A stretch of 64,000 bases of DNA, taken from the NCBI GenBank assembly GCA_016715965.1, contig JADJXG010000001.1:1617501-1681500 (forward strand), in the 5' to 3' direction. The translations under genes and the position numbers were made by a program. Numbering within the stretch: position 1 is the stretch's first letter; every line of letters starts with the position of its first letter. Shown here one piece after another: positions 62,801-64,000 of this stretch. The notes under the pieces were generated by a model. That model was not told the DNA's origin. It was given only the letters and a program-made list of their open reading frames with translations, and made no database searches. Source of the DNA: Saprospiraceae bacterium. Lineage in GTDB: Bacteria > Bacteroidota > Bacteroidia > Chitinophagales > Saprospiraceae.

Positions 62801-63364
62801 AACACTTTCCCAATTCCATTTTTGAAAGGTTTTAGTGGTTACCTCAGAGATTATACTCCGGTGGTGTTTGACATCAGCAAATACAAGGGAAAAGACTTTA
62901 AAATAAGGTTTAATGCGGGTAACGATGATTCAGGAGAATCCACACAGCCTGGACAAAAGGGCTGGCTGATTGACAATTTCGAAGTCATTACTCCCTATTT
63001 TTATAATTCCGATTTGTGTATGACCACCGGATTAGGTGAGAATCATTGTGTTAATTTTGGAAAGAAAGGAATTTTGGTGGATTCTAAAAAAGTGGTCAAT
63101 ACCTCCGACGATCGTAATGAGGTGGGTGAAATCAAGGTATTTCCAAACCCGGGTCGCGACAGGATTTTTGTTCAACACAAGCAAGCCAAATCGAATTTTG
63201 TAATACACCTTCGAAATTTGCAGGGACAAATTCTGCAAACCAAAAATGGAACCAACAACGCAGAGATCCTTTCATTTGAAGTGGGAGATTTGCCAAGGGG
63301 TGTGATGATCTTGGAAGTTATCGAAGCAGGCAAAGTTCAAACCCAAAAGATTATACTGAAATAA
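59816..63364 (+). CDS. Secreted M36 (fungalysin-type) metallopeptidase with T9SS sorting domain
   Basis: 1182 residues from ATG 59816. Signal peptide (1-23), FTP propeptide, then catalytic HEYGH at 582-586 with third zinc ligand E610 (MGEGWSDF), placed as in fungalysin. A PA domain (about 440-560, around GCRNTQKREKLQGKIVVITRGEC) is inserted before the zinc site. Behind it are a DUF11-like domain (about 782-870), a jelly-roll-type domain (about 880-1085) and a C-terminal T9SS type A domain (VFPNPGRDRIFV to VQTQKIILK). It should be exported to the cell surface or medium. The frame starts 69 bases earlier, without a signal-like N-terminus. Confidence 0.92.
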   Translation: MKKSIFYLFIFSSLINNLDIQAQSVSTDDAGRKYIQAAVEQWGLSSADVKDLLISDQYTSEHNGVTHIYYQQAYQGIPVYNAITSVHITRDGKVYDSPHRFVPNLASKINSTKARISALKAMENMLLHYQVKNAILPSDVYRTEANKRIYSKTNFSHSDIPVRLVYAMDKAGNLKLAWDISMDLTDRTDYWSTRIDAITGQIIDEHNYTLYCQFGHQHKGRCTEEVHASGLGTEKIESQHQPVDLSFAASAYNVIPVPIESPIHGSRQLVTDPEYKNASPFGWHDTNGQAGAEFTITRGNNVNAYLDRNADNAADPERADGGASLIFDFPFDQKLNPASYTKAAMTNLFYMNNMMHDVLYQFGFTEPAGNFQSNNYGKGGAATDHVLAEAQDGSGVNNANFSTPSDGNSGRMQMYLWSGAAGDVSIDAPDSIAGPAPMTPGSGWGGAATTTPLIGEVVWSDDGVPGKERLGCRNTQKREKLQGKIVVITRGECEFGDKALYAQNAGAIAVIICGFDEQNVSMGAGARGAQVTIPTYFARKSICDRFIAYIENGLIIRIVRPTGGNAGPDSLDGDFDNGIIAHEYGHGVSNRLTGGPAQAGCLGNAEQMGEGWSDFMSLLMTQRAGDNRDMVKGIGNYASNAPTDGIGIRRKPYATNMAINSHTYKNINSSVHDLGEVWAVMLWDLYWALSDKYGYDPNFLNKSAGNNIAIQLVMDGMKLQPCGPGIVDGRNAILKADTINNGAANSCLIWEVFARRGVGFNASQGLANLVGDEREDYEAFPTCINKTLINKSAPFVIKAGEEFTVSITIRNLRASSVRDLRLDDLIPDGCTYVNGSASLTPNAISGDKLNWIIDSMRSLQNLVITYKLKSAVDRFSNTLFIDDFEHPDTEFKYEWADIPGSIGTGSFQWIGGLGVDESTAWWWETSGSEARRHYLFKIDPIKLPDVDCSVLFYHKLNTLQGLDGGFIDVSTDGFIYERIESDDFFLNGYQGDLSYNTFPIPFLKGFSGYLRDYTPVVFDISKYKGKDFKIRFNAGNDDSGESTQPGQKGWLIDNFEVITPYFYNSDLCMTTGLGENHCVNFGKKGILVDSKKVVNTSDDRNEVGEIKVFPNPGRDRIFVQHKQAKSNFVIHLRNLQGQILQTKNGTNNAEILSFEVGDLPRGVMILEVIEAGKVQTQKIILK

Positions 63365-63380
63365 GTATTTCTTGTATGCC

Positions 63381-63415
63381 AAAAAAAAAAAGCCGGCCAT
63401 GTTGCCGGCTTTTTT
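63381..63415. terminator. Bidirectional terminator between the M36 protease and the last gene
   Basis: GC-rich arms AGCCGGC (63391-63397) and GCCGGCT (63404-63410) with a six-base loop, preceded by ten A and followed by a T-run, so it terminates both convergent genes. Confidence 0.9.
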
Positions 63416-63436
63416 ATTTCAGATTTCTGATTTTCT

Positions 63437-63937
63437 TTAATCCGTCATTTCCAATTCCTCTAATTCGCCATTGCTCAATATCTGTATTTCCCACTTGCGG
63501 GTATGGCCGGGACGGATGTCCTTGTCATTGATTTTTTGGGAGCCTTCGACCACATAGATGGTGTCCGGATCATCGATACGTGCCATCCGGCGGATGACCT
63601 CATCTCCGAAAGCTGTAAAACCTGCCACTTCTGCCAAATCGGTGTATCGCATGTTGGGATCAAAACAATAGACCACAAAGGAGTATTTCATCAGCCGTGC
63701 TGTCCAAAAAACCAAAAGGCTGCAGCCCTCCGAGCTTTTCCAATGAACCCCGGGGATAACTTCGGTGAATTCGTCGGCTTGAAAAGGCAGATGCGGATAA
63801 ATCCAATCTTCCAAAAGTCGTATCGGTATAGGATCACTGTTGAGTCCAAATTCGTGTTCGGAACCTTCCTGTAAGGTAAAAGGCAGTTCCACCATCGGAA
63901 AATAGCCCAAAAGTTCTTTGAAGTCTCCCTGACCCAT
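63437..63937 (-). CDS. Hypothetical cytoplasmic protein
   Basis: 166 residues, no signal peptide or membrane span. Mostly alpha/beta, rich in aromatic and acidic residues: FKELLGYFPMVELPFTL, WKSSEGCSLLVFWTARLMKY and YVVEGSQKINDKDIRPGHTRKWEIQIL. It resembles uncharacterised Bacteroidota proteins of about 160 residues, but I do not know a family name. The ATG at 63937 gives a full product. It stands on the minus strand, convergent with the M36 gene, and the window ends 63 bases upstream of it, so any operon partner is out of view. Confidence 0.6.
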   Translation of the reverse strand: MGQGDFKELLGYFPMVELPFTLQEGSEHEFGLNSDPIPIRLLEDWIYPHLPFQADEFTEVIPGVHWKSSEGCSLLVFWTARLMKYSFVVYCFDPNMRYTDLAEVAGFTAFGDEVIRRMARIDDPDTIYVVEGSQKINDKDIRPGHTRKWEIQILSNGELEELEMTD

Positions 63938-64000
63938 GGATCAAATAATGGTTTTGGGGCTATTTTGTTTTTGATATGGGGACAATATCTAGGCATTGAT

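Noticed and set aside
1..64000. Prophage, IS element, integron or defence island
   Set aside because: No transposase, integrase, capsid, toxin-antitoxin, restriction or CRISPR gene was seen on either strand. Gene content and spacing are those of ordinary chromosome.

Overview
The window looks like chromosomal DNA of a Bacteroidota bacterium, most likely of the Saprospiria/Saprospiraceae type. The evidence is Bacteroidota -7 promoter elements (TAnnTTTG) just upstream of at least eleven genes, proteins with C-terminal T9SS sorting domains, PorV/PorQ-like and TonB-dependent outer membrane proteins, and lineage-typical families (LptE-type lipoprotein, DUF4159, GH3-like ligase, TIGR02757). The AT-rich intergenic regions fit the same group. 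No rRNA, tRNA, IS element, prophage or CRISPR array was found, and the region reads as ordinary core and lineage-specific chromosome. The placement to family level is inference.

Layout. 1-3939 (minus): phenylacetyl-CoA epoxidase operon paaE-A-B-C-D followed by a 3-hydroxyacyl-CoA dehydrogenase cut by the window edge. 4248-7413: small secreted carboxypeptidase-regulatory-like protein and, after a long regulatory gap, a membrane pyrophosphatase. 7526-18626: GH3-like ligase, lytic transglycosylase, DUF4153 membrane protein, TIGR02757 protein, MtaB, a dicarboxylate/amino-acid symporter with a DedA protein, a PKD-like membrane protein, DUF4159 and RsmE. 18734-23078: RseP, HscB, DUF1905/YdeI-like, RecO, proline dehydrogenase. 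23381-28805 (plus): envelope/translation cluster miaB, sigma-54-type activator, LptE, lysine-rich protein, SecG, 2-hydroxyacid dehydrogenase. 29155-38085 (plus): TonB-dependent receptor, 1377-residue extracellular protein and PorV/PorQ-like barrel, the best candidate here for an undescribed system. 38213-41503: GreA, HIT, ParE, FolB. 41580-44720: M4 protease. 44793-47065: SulP transporter and beta carbonic anhydrase. 47153-52581: small hypothetical, UvrC, glycosyltransferase and an ABC-2 exporter pair. 52739-55999: coiled-coil secreted protein, DnaB preceded by an origin-like DnaA-box region, pseudouridine synthase. 56037-63937: lipoprotein, a gene-poor stretch, gamma carbonic anhydrase, TraB/GumN, RlmB, M36 protease and one hypothetical.

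How they work together. The paa genes make one catabolic unit for phenylacetyl-CoA. The SulP transporter and adjacent beta carbonic anhydrase probably handle bicarbonate. Two large T9SS-sorted metalloproteases (M4, M36) point to extracellular protein degradation; proline dehydrogenase and the symporter fit amino-acid or dicarboxylate use. The sigma-54-type activator sits in a miaB-lptE-secG block that I recall as widely conserved in Bacteroidota.

Starts. Several genes have -7 elements only about 10-30 bases before the start codon. These move the likely start inward for RsmE (TTG), MiaB, DedA and GH3, and support a TTG start for MtaB. All family names come from reading the sequences, not from database searches.
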